A stretch of DNA of 64,000 bases from Plasmodium brasilianum (GCF_023973825.1 NC_090127.1:2779501-2843500); one strand, 5' to 3'; positions 11,678-22,539 are shown, counted from the first letter of the stretch. A program made the numbers and translations. The notes: generated by a model not told the origin, from the letters alone.

Positions 11678-13334
11678 ATGGAGGAAGAAGACACATTCAA
11701 AAATAGGTTACTGAAAAGAAATATTGATATATGGATTGAAAAATATCGACCAGAATATTTAGATGATGTGGTGGGAAATCCTTTTGTTATAAATACTTTA
11801 AAGAGCATAGTTGTGTCAGGGAATATGCCTAACTTACTTTTAGCTGTAAGCCTTTATACTTCATGTACAGAAGAAGCCGTGTTATTGTGTTACCATCGTT
11901 ACTTGAAATTGTTTTCTTAAATGTTTATACGTGTATGTATGTGTATGTATATGTATGTGTATGTATATGTATGTGTATGTATATGTATGTGTATGTATAT
12001 GTATGTGTATGTATATGTATGTGTATGTGTATGTGTATGTATATGTATGTATATGTATGTGTATGTGTATGTATATGTATGTATATGTATGTGTATGTAT
12101 GTGTATGTATATGTATATACGTGCATGTATATATGTGTACATATGTATGTATATGTGACATACGTATTGCTTCATTTGTTATCTTGAAATTTTTTTCCTT
12201 TTTTTGCACATTTTCGTTTTGTAAGAGTACTATTTTTCTTTGTCGTAAAATTAAGCGCATATCTATTTTCGTAACACAACATAGATGATTTTTATGTTTT
12301 TTCAGATCTTTTTTAACAAATGTTCATCCAAAAATATTTACTGACCTTATATATTCTTATTACATTAAAATTCACTTTTTTTATTGCCACTTTTCACAAA
12401 ATTTGGCAAATTCTTCGTATTTTTGCTCAATTTTTTCCAAATTTATTTGCCCTCCTTTTTAACGAAAACTATTTGCACATTTTCGCAGGGTGCTCCAGGT
12501 ACAGGAAAAACTACAAGTATTTTATGCCTAGCTAGCGAGATGCTGGGTAACCAAGCTAAAAAAGCTGTACTTGAACTAAATGCGTCGGACGATAGAGGTA
12601 TTAATGTAATAAGAGACAGAATAAAAAGCTTTGCTAAAGAAATTATAAGTTTACCTCCAGGAAAGCACAAAATAATAATTTTAGATGAAGTAGATTCAAT
12701 GACAACTGCAGCTCAGCAGTCTTTGAGAAGAATCATGGAATTGTATTCAGATACTACGAGATTTGCATTGGCTTGTAATCAATCAGAAAAAATAATAGAT
12801 GCTCTACAAAGTAGGTGTGCCATAATTAGATACTTCAAACTAACTGATGACCAGGTTTTAAAAAGAATATTAAAAATATGTAAATATGAAAATATAAAAT
12901 ACACAGATGATGGGTTGGAAACATTGACCTTTATTGCAGATGGTGATTTAAGAAAAGCTGTTAACTGCTTACAGTCAACTTATGCAGGATTAGAAATTAT
13001 AAATAAAGAAAATGTGTTAAATATTTGTGATATTCCATCCCCTGAAAGAATTGAAAATTTATTAAAATATTGTATTAATTGTGAATGGAAAAAAGCACAT
13101 GATATTGCTTATGATATGATTAAAGAAGGACACACACCATTTGATGTAGCATTAACGTCGTCAAATGTTTTAAGGAGATATGATCTTGGATCTGAAGCTG
13201 TTCAAATAGAGTTCTTAAAAATTGGTGCAATGGCATGTAATACTATGGCCAGTGGATTAGCTAGTGTAATACAACTGGATAAACTGCTTGCAGATTGGTG
13301 TATAGCTGCAAAAACATTTAGAACCAAGTGTTAA
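11678..13334 (+). CDS. RFC4: Replication factor C small subunit 4
   Basis: Two exons, 11678-11845 and 12489-13334, give a 337-residue protein, the usual small-subunit length. The phase-0 junction restores NMPNLLLA followed by GAPGTGKT. The clamp-loader AAA+ motifs are present: Walker A GAPGTGKT at about 57-64, Walker B LDEVD at 121-125 and the SRC arginine-finger motif at 164-166. Details such as LPPGKHKI, RRIMELYS and FALACNQS match yeast Rfc4/human RFC2. RFC opens PCNA and loads it at primer-template junctions during S phase and repair. Plasmodium annotation calls this orthologue RFC4. The ATG at 11678 fits the start of related proteins. The 643-bp intron is almost filled by a microsatellite. 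Confidence 0.95.
11925..12150. repeat. GTATGTGTATGTATAT array in RFC4 intron
   Basis: About 225 bp of alternating gtatgt/gtatat units within the RFC4 intron. All six frames stay open as Met/Tyr/Val/Cys or His/Ile/Thr peptides, which explains the long false ORFs here. Confidence 0.95.
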
Positions 13335-13560
13335 CTGGAGGGCACGTATACAGAAGGCGGGTGTGATAGGAGCGCCATCAAATGTAACAGTGGTAATGAG
13401 AGTAATAAGACAGGAAAACATTTAAAAACAATCCTTAACATATTGATAATGCCAAGGAATATTTAAACAAAACCCTTCTTCTATTATGGCAAAAGGCCCA
13501 TCTGAAAAGTTGAAGCGCCTTAATACGATTAGCCCTTTAAAGCGACTTACACGTAAATTG

Positions 13561-13883
13561 GACCTACTCGCTAATTAGACCTACTCGCTAATTAGACCTA
13601 CGCGTTAATTAGACCTACGCGTTAATTAGACCTACGCGTTAATTAGACCTACGCGTTAATTAGACCTACGCGTTAATTAGACCTACGCGTTAATTAGACC
13701 TACGCGCTAATTAGACCTACTCGCTAATTAGACCTACGCGTTAATTAGACCTACGCGTTAATTAGACCTACGCGTTAATTAGACCTACGCGTTAATTAGA
13801 CCTACGCGTTAATTAGACCTAAGCGCTAATTAGACCTACGCGCCAATTAGACCTACGCGTTAATTAGACCTACGCGTTAATTC
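13561..13883. repeat. 17-bp minisatellite with ACGCGT, 19 copies
   Basis: Nineteen uninterrupted copies of gacctacgcgttaatta in perfect 17-bp register. I checked unit starts at 13561, 13731, 13799 and 13867. Thirteen copies (3-8, 11-15, 18, 19) carry the hexamer ACGCGT; the others vary at the same positions (tcgct, gcgct, gcgcc). Each unit also carries the palindrome TTAA. Seventeen is not a multiple of three and TAA recurs, so it is not coding. Confidence 0.95.
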
Positions 13884-14098
13884 TTTGTACTCTATAATAT
13901 CATAACTGTTGTGTTCTTTCTTATGCGGTTTTGTACATATCTGCGTATTCATGCATTTGCGCATTCATTTATTTTTTCCCCTTAATGAGCAGGGTGTATT
14001 CGTCAAAATATACGACTTTAAATGCTGAATGATAACTATATCATTTTTCACAGTTTAACACTTTAATAATTTTCATTTTTTATCGTTCATTCCTTACA

Positions 14099-14180
14099 TT
14101 TTACGTTTTATGTTTTACTTTAATGTTTTACGTTTTATGTTTTACGTTTTATGTTTTACGTTTTATGTTTTACGTTTTAT
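14099..14180. repeat. 14-bp minisatellite
   Basis: About five copies of acgttttatgtttt near the middle of the RFC4-DBP9 convergent spacer. Confidence 0.8.
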
Positions 14181-14589
14181 ATATTTCTTTCTTTTTTCTT
14201 TGTTTTTATCATATCGACGCAATTATTAACAATTTATCTTTGGACGTTTATTTTTCAATTTAAAAAAAATTTACGGTACACAATATAAAAAAAAAAAAGT
14301 CACCACAGATTAATAAACAAAACGTAACAGATGTGGCAATATGTTTTATTGCACCATTCTGCCTTTCAAAAAAAGAGCGTTTCCTTCAATCAGTTTATTT
14401 TCATTAACGAACGTTCCGTAGACACACAATCAAGCGGGAGTATCTTGTGCCAAATCATTTCGCTGTGAGTGCATTTATACATGTATATGTATGTACAGCA
14501 TGTGCACACTTGCGTATATATATTTATATATAATACATCCATACATCCACACCCACTTAGAGAAATGTTTGCACAATTTTACTACCGAG

Positions 14590-17235
14590 CTAACGATTGA
14601 TAATTTTTCTTCCCCTTCGGTTAATACTTTTATTTTTATGAAAATTTGTCCTATTTTTACGTTCACTTTTTATGTATTTCATGTACATATATTTCCTTAG
14701 ACCGCGTCCGCATAAGGCGGGAAGTTTGGAGGGATCAGCGACTTCTGCCTCTGGTTCTTTCTTTAACTGATCTTCGTACCCTTTATCTGTAATTATAAGA
14801 CCACCCTTTTTTGTTTGTATGACGGGCTTGATGAGTCCTTCACGGCTTCTATTGTAACGACTACTATAGTTCCTGCTGTCGTAGCAATTACTATTGTTAC
14901 TGCAATTGCTACTGTAATTAGTATTGTAATTTTTATCGTTTTTCTTTTTTCTTTTTAATAATTTACCGTAAGTCTTAGACTCACTGAAAAATATGCCTCT
15001 ATTTCTGTCCTTAATTAATTTTTGTGGTACAAGCTCCTTATTAAATTGTTTTACTATTTTATGTATTTTTTTTTTTTCATTTATATTTGTATTAAAAAAT
15101 TCTTTTAGTTCTGTGGATTTTAGAGATTGGTATAATATTTCTTTCTGTATATAATATTTTATTTTTTTACTTGTACATTTATTTAGGGTTGATTCCACTC
15201 TATATCTATAAGCTTCAATATTTTTATATTCAATGTTTTTCTCAGTCATAAAGCAAATATGCGCATTTTTTATTTCATTCAAAATGTCTTTTTCTACTTC
15301 TTTATTTTCATTAACAAAAGAAATACTAATACCTTTGTTGTTCAATCTACATGTTCTTCCTATTCTATGCACAAACGTTTCTTTATCTAGCGGCATGTCA
15401 AAGTTAATAACACATTTCACATACTTAAAATCTAGTCCTCTGTTATATAAAAAATCTTTTTCTCCTACAGATTTCCAGTTAGAGTTAATAATTATTTCGT
15501 CTTGTTCCACATCTAATGCGTTTTCTTCCGCACCTACTTCATCTTGTTCCACATCCAATTCGCTTTTTCCATCTTTCGAAACTGCACCATCACTTCTTAG
15601 CTTGTTTTTCTCCTCTATCCAATTTTGGATATCCATATCATCTTCATTCGAGGTAGGCATATCACCATCCATGCCTAATTTTTTATCTGAACATAATTCA
15701 TTAGTTAAGATAGTCTGATCATCCGAATAGCTCTGCCCCTTCTTATGTACATTTTGCACTATATTATTTTCAAACTGTGGGCAAATTAAAAAGTAGAACT
15801 TTGAATGATTAAAGGCTGTAATGATGTTTTGCCTTATTAGAATAGGATGGTTCGGGTTAAGTAAAGACGAAGTAATATTGAAGTAGGTTAAAAATATTCT
15901 TATTTTATATCCATCATATATGGACCCCGTAAATATAATTGATTTTGGTTGAATTATATTATTCTTTATTAAGTTGTACAAGTATATGTATTTTGTTAAC
16001 TCGTCCTCACACATGTAGTAAAAGGATTTTCCCATATGTTTTTGCTTCTTACTGTAGTTGATATGGTTAGTATGTATATCGCCGTCATTGCAATCAGCAT
16101 TACCATCGACACAGTTGGCATTCCTATTGCTGTTATAATCGGCATTCAGGATGCTCTCACTGTGTACAGTGAGATCACCACTCCTTTTTTGACCGGGGAT
16201 GGACCTGTTCTGCTCTCTCTCCAAGTCCGCGCTTACATAAACGGGGTCATGCAAAAATAATTTTGTTTTAGATATGATACCATTTTCCAAAGTAGCTGAT
16301 GCCATAATAATTTGATACTTTTTTGAGAAATTTTTTGGTAAATAGTTACTTGTCAATAAGTTCATAGGTTTATAAAATTGAGTATGTATAACGTCCGCTT
16401 CATCTATAACAAGAACTTTTAAATTTGACAATATATCCATGTTATATTTTTTTTTATTTTCTATAATATGATTACATAAATATGTAGGTGTAGTAATTAA
16501 TATAGTAGGATGTTCATAAAATATTTTATTTATATTGTGATTAATTGATATTAAATCTTTTAAATAAATACATAACTTAACTGCTACTTCGTATATCTGT
16601 AAGCATAATTCTTCAGTTGGTGTTATAATTATACATTTATAAAAAAATTTTAAATGTTCTTTTTCATTTATATTTGATTTAATTAAATTCTGAACAACTG
16701 GAATTAGGTATGCCATGGTTTTTCCTGACCCTGTTTTTGAATTAACTATTACATCACATCCTTTTAATATATATGGTATTGCTAGATTTTGTATTTTTGT
16801 TGTATATTTAAACTTAAATAAATATAATAATGCCTTCCTTAATCTTACATCAAGTAGTATGTTATCAAAATCTTGAAATCTGTTACTTTTATCAAAATTT
16901 TCATCATTCTTATGTCCTTCTATCTCGTCTGCATTTTTCCCTTTGACCTTATGCTTCTTACTCTTTTTCGTTTTGTTCCGCTGTTTTTTTTCATTTGCTT
17001 TTTCCGCTGCTTCTGTTATTGCTTCAGTTTTTGCTTCAGTTATTGCTTCAGTTTTTGCTTCAGTTATTGCTTCAGTTTTTGCTTCAGTTTTTGTTTCAGT
17101 TTTTGCTTCAGTTTTTGTTTCTGTTTTTGCTTCTGCTTCTTCTTCTGCTTCTTCTTCTGCTTCTTCTTCTGCTTCTTCTTCTACTTCTTCTTCTACTTCT
17201 TCTTCTACTTCTTCTTCTGATTCTACTTCTTTCAT
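14590..17235 (-). CDS. DBP9: DEAD-box RNA helicase DBP9/DDX56
   Basis: From the first ATG (17235) the protein is 881 residues; the open frame continues upstream to 17418 without another ATG. Helicase motifs are in order: motif I SKTGSGKT at about 166-173, Ia TPTEEL, II DEAD at 278-281, III SAT at 313-315, V RGLDF at 599-603 and VI HRIGRT at 623-628. The segment after motif VI (IEAYRYRVESTLNKCTSKKI) matches the DBP9/DDX56 subfamily, which acts in 60S ribosomal subunit assembly in the nucleolus. The N terminus is an acidic Glu/Ala/Val repeat followed by ETKTEA repeats, and a low-complexity acidic insertion of about 110 residues lies before motif V. The first ATG directly precedes the acidic tract. 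A short upstream coding exon cannot be excluded. Confidence 0.9.
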   Translation of the reverse strand: MKEVESEEEVEEEVEEEVEEEAEEEAEEEAEEEAEAKTETKTEAKTETKTEAKTEAITEAKTEAITEAKTEAITEAAEKANEKKQRNKTKKSKKHKVKGKNADEIEGHKNDENFDKSNRFQDFDNILLDVRLRKALLYLFKFKYTTKIQNLAIPYILKGCDVIVNSKTGSGKTMAYLIPVVQNLIKSNINEKEHLKFFYKCIIITPTEELCLQIYEVAVKLCIYLKDLISINHNINKIFYEHPTILITTPTYLCNHIIENKKKYNMDILSNLKVLVIDEADVIHTQFYKPMNLLTSNYLPKNFSKKYQIIMASATLENGIISKTKLFLHDPVYVSADLEREQNRSIPGQKRSGDLTVHSESILNADYNSNRNANCVDGNADCNDGDIHTNHINYSKKQKHMGKSFYYMCEDELTKYIYLYNLIKNNIIQPKSIIFTGSIYDGYKIRIFLTYFNITSSLLNPNHPILIRQNIITAFNHSKFYFLICPQFENNIVQNVHKKGQSYSDDQTILTNELCSDKKLGMDGDMPTSNEDDMDIQNWIEEKNKLRSDGAVSKDGKSELDVEQDEVGAEENALDVEQDEIIINSNWKSVGEKDFLYNRGLDFKYVKCVINFDMPLDKETFVHRIGRTCRLNNKGISISFVNENKEVEKDILNEIKNAHICFMTEKNIEYKNIEAYRYRVESTLNKCTSKKIKYYIQKEILYQSLKSTELKEFFNTNINEKKKIHKIVKQFNKELVPQKLIKDRNRGIFFSESKTYGKLLKRKKKNDKNYNTNYSSNCSNNSNCYDSRNYSSRYNRSREGLIKPVIQTKKGGLIITDKGYEDQLKKEPEAEVADPSKLPALCGRGLRKYMYMKYIKSERKNRTNFHKNKSINRRGRKIINR

Positions 17236-17889
17236 TTTCCCCCTATAAGCTTCTATTATATATATATATTTATTTTTTATTTGATTATGTATAACTATGA
17301 TTTCAAAATTTGCGTCAATACGTTTGATTTTTATTATGCTTTTAAATGCCTTGCCTTTTTTCTTCTTTTTCTTTGCCGTACCACATGTTATATGCCTTTT
17401 GCTTTTTATCCTTACCAAATCTGTTAGTAATTTTAATATGAATTGGTAAGCTTACAGGGTTTAGGTCATATCGTGAAAAGGCAAAGAAGGTAACTCGTGG
17501 TTTTATTTCATAGGTGATCGTACTATTTGTATTCCTTGTTAATTTTACATTATTCTGTATGATCTACAAAATTAATGATGTTTTAATTTCTATTTTTTTC
17601 TATTTTATTTTATTTTATTTTATTTTTCTTATTTACTTTTTGCTTTCCGTTAACTGTGAGGAATAGTTAGTTACAAGAAGTAAAACAGAAAAAAGCCAAT
17701 AAATGATATTTCAAACGAATTAATGAATAATTAAAATATATGTACACATATACATGTATATATACACTGTTATACGTTTATACTGTAGTACATACGTATG
17801 TAGTACTATGGGCGTACGCAATTACCAAGCTCAAGATGTAAAATCAAAGCAAACGTTGTCGTTACCATGTTAATTCATTTTTTACCGCG

Positions 17890-17935
<46 letters not shown>

Positions 17936-18031
17936 GAAAAAAACAAATCAGCAAATTTTGTTCTTTCATTTTATGAAAACACAAACACGCGCGCTTACAA
18001 AAAAAAAAAAAAATAAAACTAAAGGAGTAAT

Positions 18032-18062
<31 letters not shown>

Positions 18063-18303
18063 CCTTAAAACATATACTACTAATAATTTTTGTTATTCAT
18101 TATGAGGACAGTTAGTCATCATCGATAATTTTAATTCTTTTTTTTTTTTTTTCTACAAATTGTTCATTTTTCAAAGCATACTGTTTCACATGTTAACATC
18201 TGCTTATTTGATTTTTTTTTTTTTTTTATCCAACTTAGCGAAACATTCTGCTGATATAATGTTATATGCATATATGCCAACAAGCATAAGTACTCATGCA
18301 TGA

Positions 18304-18352
<49 letters not shown>

Positions 18353-19172
18353 CGGTAACGTTTTCTTGGTTACACCAGCTTTTAGAGGAATTTGTCGGGA
18401 GAGCGGTGGCATTTTATGCAGTTGGAACATTAAACTCCTTTTTTTGTGAGATTGTTCATTCATTTATTCATTTATTCTTTTTTTATTTTATTTTTTTTTC
18501 GCATGGTATAAGTTTACGTAAAGATGATGAATAATACGTTTATGCCATTATGCAGTTTGTGTAAATGTATGTATGCGTTACGCACATGTATACATATAAT
18601 GTACGCTTTAAATCTTTTTTTTTTTTAATTTTGCCATAGCATTTTATTCGCCCCAGCGCATATAATATACGTAAACGAGTATACCCATTATACATGTATA
18701 CATACACATACAATTGTACGTACATTTAGCACAAGTTTATTTTTGGAATTTGCGTGATGAGCAATTTTTATTTTATGCGAAATTTTTATTTTCCCTTTTG
18801 TAACATTATGTAATACTTTGTAATAATTTATGATACTTTGAGATGATTTGTAATTTCTTTTCTATTTTTTGTAATTTCTCTTCCATTTTTTGTAATTTCT
18901 CTTCCATTTTTTGTAATTTCTTTTCTATTTTTTGTAATTTCTCTTCCATTTTTTGTAATTTCTCTTCAATTATTTGTAATTTATCTTCAGTTATTTATAA
19001 TTTCTCTTCAATTATTTGTGCTTTCTCTTCAATTATTTGTACTTTCTCTTTAATTTTTTGTAATATCTTGTAATTTTTCTTCAATTTTTTTGTAATTTCT
19101 TATCAATTATCTTTGTTTTTCACTGCAGTAAAATTTGTGTATATAACCCTCCCCCTCCTCTTTTTTTTGAAA
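17236..19172. other. Divergent intergenic region
   Basis: Shared upstream DNA of DBP9 (-) and the TTC1-like gene (+). Contains (AT)n at 17892-17930 and 18306-18350, A-runs near 18001-18060, T-runs, and a 21-bp array listed separately. The open frame of DBP9 extends to 17418 and ends beside a GTAAGG sequence, so a non-coding or short coding 5' exon is possible. Confidence 0.65.
18843..19073. repeat. 21-bp minisatellite upstream of TTC1-like gene
   Basis: About eleven copies of a 21-bp unit built on tttttgtaatttctcttcca. It is open on the plus strand from an ATG at 18843 as a seven-residue repeat (CNFSSIF), ending at 19073. The peptide is most simply a by-product of the 3n period. Confidence 0.85.
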
Positions 19173-21419
19173 ATGCATACAATACATATATTCATGGAAA
19201 ATTCCAAAATGCTGTGCTATATTTTACTATTTTTTTTACCTATCGTAGGTACATGGTTATATTTGAAATATGAAAAGCAAAAACATAGAATTAAGAAAAA
19301 AGAATTTATAAATTCGAAAACAGATGAAAAAATTATTGCAAATAAAGGGGAAGACGAACAATTTAATTACGCAGAAAAAAAAAATTCTTATTTAATAACA
19401 AGTGAAGATAAAAATTTAATAAAAAGGAAAACACCAAAGATGGAAAATATTATATCCCATTGTGGAAATTTGGTTAATCAGAGTACTGACGAAACAAATG
19501 ATGAAAAATGGGATATGAGCACTAGTAAGATTTTGAACGAAGAAAGTTTTACAAAGAATAAAAATGCATACGTATTGTGGCATTTAAGGGATGATGGTCA
19601 ACTAAAAAAGGAAACTCAAAATGAGTTAACAAGCAATCATCAGCAAGCATGTAACGAGAGCGAGAGCGGTCACAGAGGGTATGCTCCAAAAAATGATGGC
19701 AAAATATGTGGAGAAAAGAATGGCAAAATGGATGGAGAAGAGAATGGCAAAATGGATGGAGAAGAGAATGGCAAAATGGATGGAGAAGAGAATGGCAAAA
19801 TGGATGGAGAAGAAAATGGCAAAATGGATGGAGAAGAGAATGGTAAAATGGATGGAGAAATATATGACGATAAAAAGAGTGAGAAGGAGGAACAGTACGC
19901 TGAAGAAAAGCCCTACGAGCAAGTAACAAATTACATTGACAAGGTCAAATCACAAAAGGAATGTGATAATGAATACATTAAAATGAATGAAAAGATTAAT
20001 GAGAGTACAATAGAAAGTCTCTTTGATATGATCAATTTAAAAAAGGAGGAAACTACCAAAAATGCAGAAACATCTTTTGAACATATAAATGCTAATTTTG
20101 ATAAAGAATGTTCTATGGGAGGAGGGGCAGTTACGAATAAGGGTTACACCGCAAGTAATGTTTACACAGAAAGAGAAAACTTGATATATAATAAGGAGGA
20201 GAATAATAAGGGTGGTAATTATAGTAGCAGTAATAATAACCGTAGCAATGATAATAACCGTAGCAGTGATAATAACCGTAGTAGTGATAATAACCGTAGC
20301 AGTGATAATAACCGTAGTAGTGATAATAACCGTAGCAGTGATAATAACCGTAGCAGTGATAATAACCGTAGTAGTGATATTAACCGTAGTAGTGATAATA
20401 ACCGTAGCAGTGATAATAACCGTAGCAGTGATAATAACCGTAGCAGTGATAATAACCGTAGCAGTGATAATGACGATGTTGTCGGTACTTGTGTTAGTAA
20501 GAATGATACAAACTATGCAGATAGCAGAGAGCATAATGAAGTAAAATTTGGTAATGCAAATAAAGAGAACTTTACTAAAAATGTGGAAAATAAAACAAGG
20601 AATTATTACAGTGACAACTGTATAAACAATAATAGTGAACAAAATTCGAGTTCATATTTATCCTCATCAAAAGAAGATGATTATTCGGACGATATGAGTT
20701 CGAATGAAAATAATTCACACAGATCTGATGAGTCTGAAAATGAAAAGAGCTCATCAGTGGGAAGCCAAGATGGAGAGGATGAGGATGATGATAATTTTAG
20801 TAATGAAAATTATAGTTATGAAAACTCTTCATATGAAAGTGAAAGTACCTATTCGATGGAAGAAAAAGAGTCAAATATGAATTTAAGTAACAAAACTGTT
20901 GAGGAAATAAAAGATATTGGGAATGATTATTTTAAAAAATCTGATTATGTAAATGCTATATATTATTATAATAAAGCTTTAAAAAAATGTAAGGAAAAAA
21001 ATGTTAAAAGCATATTATATTCAAATAGAGCTGCATGTAATATTTTTTTAAAAAAATGGAATGTTGTAGTGGAGGACTGTAATAAATCTATTAACTGTAA
21101 TGACAATTATGTGAAATCATACATACGTAGAAGTAATGCATATGAACAGCTAGAAAAATATAATGATGCGTCTAATGATTTAAATAAGGCAATATCTATG
21201 GATCCATCTTTACTAAGCAATTATGCGTCAAAACAAAGGAAATTAAAAATATTAGCTGAACAACAATTAAATAAAGAAAAAGAAGAAATGGTTGGAAAAT
21301 TAAAAGATTTTGGTAATTTACTTTTAGGAAAGGTTGGTCTCTCTTTGGATAATTTTAAAGTACAAAAAAACCCCAATAATGACGGCTCCTTTAATATTCA
21401 ATTTATGCAAAATAAATGA
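19173..21419 (+). CDS. TTC1-like tetratricopeptide repeat protein, membrane-anchored
   Basis: First ATG in frame is 19173 (748 residues); a second at 19194 would give 741. Residues about 15-33 form a single hydrophobic segment followed by a basic patch, a likely signal anchor. The long middle is low complexity: tandem NGKMDGEE units and then about fourteen NNRSSD units, then acidic Ser/Glu/Asp sequence. The last 176 residues contain three TPR motifs, ending in KLKDFGNLLLGKVGLSLDNF and a tail like human TTC1. TPRs of this type commonly bind Hsp70/Hsp90 C-terminal peptides. TTC1 proteins are normally soluble, so the anchor is notable. It is divergent from DBP9 and convergent with the gene at 24403. 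Localisation to ER or outer mitochondrial membrane is inference. Confidence 0.85.
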   Translation: MHTIHIFMENSKMLCYILLFFLPIVGTWLYLKYEKQKHRIKKKEFINSKTDEKIIANKGEDEQFNYAEKKNSYLITSEDKNLIKRKTPKMENIISHCGNLVNQSTDETNDEKWDMSTSKILNEESFTKNKNAYVLWHLRDDGQLKKETQNELTSNHQQACNESESGHRGYAPKNDGKICGEKNGKMDGEENGKMDGEENGKMDGEENGKMDGEENGKMDGEENGKMDGEIYDDKKSEKEEQYAEEKPYEQVTNYIDKVKSQKECDNEYIKMNEKINESTIESLFDMINLKKEETTKNAETSFEHINANFDKECSMGGGAVTNKGYTASNVYTERENLIYNKEENNKGGNYSSSNNNRSNDNNRSSDNNRSSDNNRSSDNNRSSDNNRSSDNNRSSDNNRSSDINRSSDNNRSSDNNRSSDNNRSSDNNRSSDNDDVVGTCVSKNDTNYADSREHNEVKFGNANKENFTKNVENKTRNYYSDNCINNNSEQNSSSYLSSSKEDDYSDDMSSNENNSHRSDESENEKSSSVGSQDGEDEDDDNFSNENYSYENSSYESESTYSMEEKESNMNLSNKTVEEIKDIGNDYFKKSDYVNAIYYYNKALKKCKEKNVKSILYSNRAACNIFLKKWNVVVEDCNKSINCNDNYVKSYIRRSNAYEQLEKYNDASNDLNKAISMDPSLLSNYASKQRKLKILAEQQLNKEKEEMVGKLKDFGNLLLGKVGLSLDNFKVQKNPNNDGSFNIQFMQNK
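19716..19860. repeat. 24-bp in-frame coding repeat
   Basis: Six copies encoding NGKMDGEE, near-identical at DNA level, within the TTC1-like protein. Near-perfect units indicate recent expansion or homogenisation. Confidence 0.9.
20228..20470. repeat. 18-bp in-frame coding repeat
   Basis: About fourteen copies of aataaccgtagcagtgat encoding NNRSSD in the TTC1-like protein, with synonymous C/T changes and one Ile substitution. Confidence 0.9.
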
Positions 21420-21993
21420 TGGAACGATCTTGTAATACAAGCAATGTTACGTATATGCAAAATGTGTACTTTTTACATGCCTATATACACGTTGCTGTTA
21501 AATTTTGTTCGTACATATATATATTTTTATTTTTTGCGTCTTTTTTTTTTTTTTTATTTTTTTCATGGGTTAAATATTTTGTAAAGTGTAATATAATAAC
21601 TAATTAAACAAACGTTCGTGCTCATGTGTGCGGCACGCGTGGGTATCATTTAAAAAAATATAAAACTTGTACCTTCCCTTTATGTACACCCGCTTGACAT
21701 TAATTTAATTTAATTAGCTTCACTTTAATTTGCCTTACTTTAATTTAATTTACTTTCCTTCCTTTTTCTCTTCCCCATCCTTCTTTTTTTTCCATAAATA
21801 ATTTTCGTGTTTATAAAATAACAATTAAAAGCATAGTTATAGTTATAATAATGGAAAAATCATATGTTCACATAATATATATTAATAAGAGAAGAGGGGA
21901 TATTACTATTTAAATGAACTGAAAAATTAATGTGAATAAGAATCATTTAACACAAAAAAAAAAAAAAAAAAAAATCACAAATGGACAAACGTA

Positions 21994-22011
21994 ATGCCTG
22001 CACAGTGCATA

Positions 22012-22054
<43 letters not shown>

Positions 22055-22245
22055 GCGTTGAAAGTAAATATGCTGTATATACTATATGTATTATATATAC
22101 GTACCACTCACATCTTACTAAAAAAAAAAATAGGGTTCCTTATACATACTATCAAACGAAATATGAAACAAAAGACACGTTAGCTGATAGGTTTAATGAC
22201 CTCCTCTTTAGCTCATTCCGTTTAAGAAGGAGCTATTTCGAATGA
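21994..22245 (+). CDS. Possible two-exon 40-residue microprotein
   Basis: The segment 22134-22245 follows a clean A-run plus TAG acceptor and has far more complex sequence than its surroundings; it encodes VPYTYYQTKYETKD, then TLADRFNDLLFSSFRLRRSY and a final FE. Joining 21994-22004 (donor GTGCAT) gives a 40-residue product in phase. Without splicing the same frame runs through a Tyr/Ile microsatellite peptide. The downstream exon looks real; the first exon is uncertain because other ATGs lie nearby in unsuitable phases. No family recognised. Confidence 0.35.
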
Positions 22246-22539
22246 AAAAATAGTTTTTAATAATAATAATAATAATAAAAAAAAATATGAACATGTCATA
22301 AAAAAAATTAATCTAACAAGACGGGTATGAATATAATACAAATAACTTAAAAAATAATAAAGCTGGAACTTCATAAAAAAAAGGGAAAAAAACAATTAAA
22401 TAGAACAGAAAAAAGAAAAACAGAAAAAAAAAGGCTATATTTAAATCGAATTTAAGGAATAAGATCTTGAACATGTTGCATATTTTTTAATTTTTAATTT
22501 TTTAATCTTTTGATTATCAATTTTTTGATATGATTTTTC

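Larger units (their letters stand above)
13335..14589. other. Convergent intergenic region
   Basis: Lies between the 3' ends of RFC4 (+) and DBP9 (-). The first 220 bp are unusually G+C-rich for this genome and are followed by the 17-bp minisatellite and a shorter 14-bp array. No gene seen. Confidence 0.7.

Noticed and set aside
11863..12288. Several overlapping ORFs of 70-140 codons on both strands
   Set aside because: They translate a GTATGT/GTATAT microsatellite inside the RFC4 intron; openness is due to repeat composition.
13561..13883. CRISPR-like regular repeat
   Set aside because: Units are contiguous with no spacers and the organism is a eukaryote; it is a minisatellite.
16873..17294. 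Plus-strand ORFs of about 100 codons rich in Phe/Cys, Ala/Ser or Leu
   Set aside because: Antisense shadows of the Glu/Ala/Lys repeats of DBP9.
19549..20642. Minus-strand ORFs up to 201 codons
   Set aside because: Antisense to the coding repeats of the TTC1-like gene; Ile/Thr/Val and His/Pro/Phe repeat peptides.
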